Assembly: GCA_031283785.1 (NCBI GenBank)
Contig: JAITBC010000042.1
Coordinates: 1-7,880 of the forward strand
Direction of reading: 5' to 3'
Source: Tannerella sp.
GTDB lineage: Bacteria; Bacteroidota; Bacteroidia; Bacteroidales; Tannerellaceae
Length of the DNA: 7,880 nt
Shown: positions 5,712 through 7,880 of the stretch, piece by piece
Position numbering within the stretch: the stretch's first letter is position 1
Layout of the letters: every line of letters starts with the position of its first letter
Program-made: the position numbers and the translations under genes
The notes under the pieces: generated by a model
Told to the model about the DNA's origin: nothing
Database searches by the model: none
The model's input: the letters and a program-made list of their open reading frames with translations, nothing else

Positions 5712-6578
5712 ATGAACAAGATTATTTCTATTTTAGTCCTGTTAATGTTTACAGGCGTTTTTTCTCTTGTCAAGGCACAAGATGTGATTACCAAGAAAGA
5801 CGGAAATGAAATCCGTGCAAAAGTTACCGAAGTCGGTATAAACGAGGTCAAGTACAAGCTGTTCAACGATCAGAGCGAGCGTCTGTATTCTCTGGCAAAG
5901 AGCGAAATTTTCATGATTGTGTATGAAAATGGCATTAAAGATGTGTTTGGCATAGACTCGACTCCCGCGCCCGTTCAAACGCAAACGCAAACGCAAACTC
6001 AGGGACAACCTCCGTTTCAAACTCCGGTTGCAACACAGCAGACCGGGTATAGAGGTCAGAGTACAACACCTGTAACGGCGTACACACCGCAATCGTCTTA
6101 TCGAAAAGGATATGTCGGAATTAGTTTTGCAGGGTCTTTTCCAACGGAAGACAGCGATTATGCAAGTACCGGAACACAGGTTAATATTAATATAGGATAT
6201 TTGTTTTCCAACCATGTCGGGATAGCTACCTCGATTTTGAGTAATACATACGACACTAAAAAGTATAAAAACGGCGATGTAGGACTGACCGGCGCTCTTT
6301 TCGGACCTCTGTTTTCATTCGGTTCCAGTCCGCGATACATAGATTTTGACATTCGCCCTTCAATCGGTTTTCTTTTCATTGAAGGAACAAGCAACAGCAA
6401 GTGGGAAAGTGATGATACCGCTTTTGCGTTAGGCCTGGGCTTTTCGCTCAGATGGAACGTATCGAAAGTAATTTCCCTGACAGCTAATTTGGATTACCTC
6501 AATCAGGGAGAATTTGACGACACCGATTGGCTGTTGTCTTCCATAGGATCAGGTATTGGTATCAATTTCCGGTTTTAA
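5712..6578 (+). CDS. Probable outer-membrane beta-barrel protein with shared N-terminal module
   Basis: Envelope protein, 288 aa. Signal peptide MNKIISILVLLMFTGVFSLVKAQ (1-23, shown here by its features: two-base-rich start, Leu/Val/Phe core, AQ cleavage site). Residues 24-79 form the module shared with its neighbours: DVITKKDGNEIRAKV, EVKYKLFND, FMIVYENGIKDVF. A Gln/Thr/Pro-rich linker with a (QT)4 tract follows (89-96). From about residue 130 the sequence alternates aromatic and polar residues in barrel-like strands (GYVGISFAGSF, QVNINIGYLFSN, HVGIATSIL, FALGLGFSLRWNV, VISLTANLDYLNQ) and ends GSGIGINFRF. The terminal Phe is typical of outer-membrane proteins recognised by the BAM machinery. 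The leader before the ATG is A/T-rich (TTAAATTAAATTAAAAGTT). It is the last gene before a strong terminator. Function beyond an outer-membrane location is unknown; a small porin-like or structural barrel is the best guess. Confidence 0.88.
   Translation: MNKIISILVLLMFTGVFSLVKAQDVITKKDGNEIRAKVTEVGINEVKYKLFNDQSERLYSLAKSEIFMIVYENGIKDVFGIDSTPAPVQTQTQTQTQGQPPFQTPVATQQTGYRGQSTTPVTAYTPQSSYRKGYVGISFAGSFPTEDSDYASTGTQVNINIGYLFSNHVGIATSILSNTYDTKKYKNGDVGLTGALFGPLFSFGSSPRYIDFDIRPSIGFLFIEGTSNSKWESDDTAFALGLGFSLRWNVSKVISLTANLDYLNQGEFDDTDWLLSSIGSGIGINFRF
5976..5999 (+). repeat. 6-bp microsatellite CAAACG, four copies
   Basis: CAAACG at 5976, 5982 and 5988, and CAAACT at 5994, encoding (QT)4 in the linker of the barrel protein. 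The unit is a multiple of 3, so slippage would change only linker length and would not switch the gene off. Confidence 0.85.
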
Positions 6579-6588
6579 ATAATATTTG

Positions 6589-6626
6589 GGTACGGTAAAT
6601 CTGTATAAGGCTTACCGTACCTTTTT
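6589..6626 (+). terminator. Rho-independent terminator after the barrel protein gene
   Basis: A perfect 10-bp stem, GGTACGGTAA (6589-6598) with TTACCGTACC (6612-6621), a 13-base loop, and five T at 6622-6626. It starts 11 bases after the upstream stop codon and ends only 24 bases before the next ATG, so it also lies in the leader region of the third paralogue. Confidence 0.9.
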
Positions 6627-6642
6627 AAATTATATAGAAAAC

Positions 6643-6649
6643 AGGAAAG
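6643..6649 (+). promoter_or_regulatory. Shine-Dalgarno-like ribosome binding site of the third paralogue
   Basis: AGGAAAG one base before the ATG at 6651, or AGGAAA with two bases of spacing. It is purine-rich and SD-like in a window where other starts have only A-rich leaders, though the spacing is shorter than ideal. It supports 6651 as the start, as does the signal peptide that begins there. Confidence 0.45.
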
Positions 6650-6650
6650 T

Positions 6651-7880
6651 ATGAAAAGAACAGGAATGCTCATGTTCGCCTGTCTGGCATTTTTTGCACA
6701 GGCAATTTATGCACAGGATATTATCACGAAAAGAAACGGGGACGCCGTCCGGGCAAAAGTCGCGGAAATAAGCGCTGAATATGTCAAATACAAGAAATTT
6801 GAAAATCAGACCGGACCCGACTACACTATCGCCGCTTCGGATATTTTCATGATTAAATATGAAACCGGCAGCAAAGATATATTTGAGAAAAATCCGCAAA
6901 CCGGAGCCATTCAAATCCGGCATACTGCTGTCGAAACAGCGCCGCAGAATGCATCCGTTCAGCAGACTTCCGTTTCTGCGCCGAAACCTGAAACGTCCGG
7001 CAAGTCCGGCGGACAAAATCCGGTAGCGGCCAGCAATACGCCGTCTTCACAAGTTAAGCAGACAGATAACGGAACGCTGAAGATTCTCGGTTTCGACGGC
7101 AAAAGCGTAAGTTTCAAGGCTGTGGTCGAAACGCCGTTCTACATGGCGTCGATGAGCGCCGGCGAACAGACTTTCAAAGCCGGGAACATCAGCAACACCA
7201 AAGGCAACATACTTATCGGCGGGGGCGCCACGGCTACGCCGGGGTCGTCGTTATTACTGGGCGGATCGAGCAGCATACGGCTGCCGGCGGGTACCGAAGT
7301 AACCTGCCGTTTCGACAATGTGCCTGCGGGATTTATGCCGAAGACCTTCGTGTTCTTGACCGACGAGAAGGCAGCCCCAATGTCCTACGACGCCGTTTCG
7401 GGCGAATGGATAAAGCTCAAACGGATGAACACGCAGACCGAACCGGTTGTCGCCGCTCCGCAGTCCGTCGAACAGGATATCGTCGAACTGCTCGAAAACA
7501 ATATCGTCGAAGCCGAAATCACCGGAAAGGACATTACGCAGGTAAACCTGCGCGTGCGCCGGCTGACGTCCGACATAGTGAATGTGCGGATTCCGGTCGG
7601 CAGTTTCTTTGTCGCCGCAAATTCTGCATCGCAGAACATGGTGGCTACGGCCGAAAAAAAGATACGCCTCACAACAACCAGCTGGACGACGGTATCCATC
7701 CCGGCTGCCTGCGCCAACCGTCCGAAAGACATACCCGACAGCAACGACCGGTTCAGCATCCAGCGATCGCCAAAGCAGGAAGAACTTGCGCGGCTGATGC
7801 CCGTACTCGAAAAGGCGGCGGAAAATACGCTGGTCAAACAAGCGGCCGTGTGGATTGTTACCGACAACGCGGATTTCGAC
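6651..7880 (+). CDS. Large secreted protein with shared N-terminal module, 3' partial (at least 410 aa)
   Basis: The reading frame from ATG 6651 is open for 410 codons to the window edge, so the C-terminus is missing. Signal peptide 1-22 (GMLMFACLAFFAQAIYAQ). Residues 23-78 are the module shared with the two preceding genes: DIITKRNGDAVRAKV, YVKYKKFENQTGP, DIFMIKYETGSKDIF. Residues 79-140 are a Ser/Pro/Gln/Ala-rich linker. Residues ~142-250 look beta-rich with glycine turns (LKILGFDGKSVSFKAVVETP, NILIGGGATATPGSSLLLGG). A distinct C-terminal domain starts near 274 (DIVELLENNIVEAEITG), continues through RIPVGSFFVAANSASQNMVA (~313-332), ACANRPKDIP and a helix ELARLMPVLEKA, and reaches WIVTDNADFD (401-410) at the edge. 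I have a sense of this C-terminal pattern from uncharacterised bacterial proteins but cannot name a family. It is GC-richer than its neighbours and lies behind a terminator, so it may have its own promoter. Confidence 0.88.
   Translation, partial: MKRTGMLMFACLAFFAQAIYAQDIITKRNGDAVRAKVAEISAEYVKYKKFENQTGPDYTIAASDIFMIKYETGSKDIFEKNPQTGAIQIRHTAVETAPQNASVQQTSVSAPKPETSGKSGGQNPVAASNTPSSQVKQTDNGTLKILGFDGKSVSFKAVVETPFYMASMSAGEQTFKAGNISNTKGNILIGGGATATPGSSLLLGGSSSIRLPAGTEVTCRFDNVPAGFMPKTFVFLTDEKAAPMSYDAVSGEWIKLKRMNTQTEPVVAAPQSVEQDIVELLENNIVEAEITGKDITQVNLRVRRLTSDIVNVRIPVGSFFVAANSASQNMVATAEKKIRLTTTSWTTVSIPAACANRPKDIPDSNDRFSIQRSPKQEELARLMPVLEKAAENTLVKQAAVWIVTDNADFD

Noticed and set aside
7254..7867. Long minus-strand ORFs (195 and 160 codons) at 7254-7841 and 7385-7867
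   Set aside because: They lie antisense to the continuous 410-codon plus-strand gene with signal peptide and paralogous module; their length follows from the GC-rich codon pattern of that gene.
1..7880. CRISPR array, tRNA or rRNA genes
   Set aside because: I saw no regularly spaced direct repeats of CRISPR type, no cloverleaf-like sequence with a TTCGA-type T-loop in context, and no rRNA motifs.

Overview
The window looks like chromosomal DNA from a member of the Bacteroidetes, probably the order Bacteroidales. Four things suggest this. Starts are preceded by A-rich leaders rather than Shine-Dalgarno sequences. There is a TPR-type periplasmic-sensing histidine kinase next to a NarL/LuxR-type regulator. 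There are several small lipoproteins. Three secreted proteins share a short N-terminal domain of a kind I associate with Bacteroidetes hypothetical proteins. I cannot name the species.

Layout. Bases 1-243 hold the 3' end of a sugar-porter MFS transporter (XylE-like), closed by a strong terminator at 252-286. Convergent to it, on the minus strand, is a two-component operon: a TPR histidine kinase (2743 down to 944) followed after 2 bases by a response regulator (941 down to 327). Bases 2744-3347 form a gene-poor, AT-rich divergent region. The plus strand from 3348 to 6578 then carries a closely spaced run: a frameshifted small lipoprotein gene (3348-3623), a 336-aa lipoprotein (3642-4652), a secreted protein with glycine-rich hydrophobic segments (4697-5656) and a probable outer-membrane beta-barrel protein (5712-6578). 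A perfect 10-bp hairpin terminator (6589-6626) follows. A third paralogue (6651 to the window edge) is open for 410 codons and runs off the end.

The most notable observation is a divergent, imperfect inverted duplication inside the gene-poor region. The kinase promoter region together with the first ~30 bases of its coding sequence (arm 2712-2910) is present again in opposite orientation at 3129-3302. Two blocks match well without gaps: 47 of 52 bases and 51 of 64 bases. The AT-rich stretch between the blocks differs in length. Both arms hold the same dyad, TCACCC-N4-GAGTGA (2870-2885) and TCATCC-N4-GGGTGA (3154-3169). Because of this the plus-strand surface-protein operon sits behind a copy of the kinase promoter. 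My inference is that the two-component system autoregulates through the dyad and controls the divergent surface-protein operon through the duplicated copy. The alternative is that arm B is the stump of a lost second kinase gene.

The proteins at 4697, 5712 and 6651 share a signal peptide and a ~55-residue module (AQD-hh-TK-x-G ... RAKV ... VKYK ... FMI-x-YE-x-G-x-K), but have unrelated C-terminal parts. They look like a modular, locally duplicated envelope gene family. Several parts of 2911-3623 (a 47-codon ORF, the kinase stump, the lipoprotein with two frameshifts) look degenerate, which suggests a region undergoing rearrangement.
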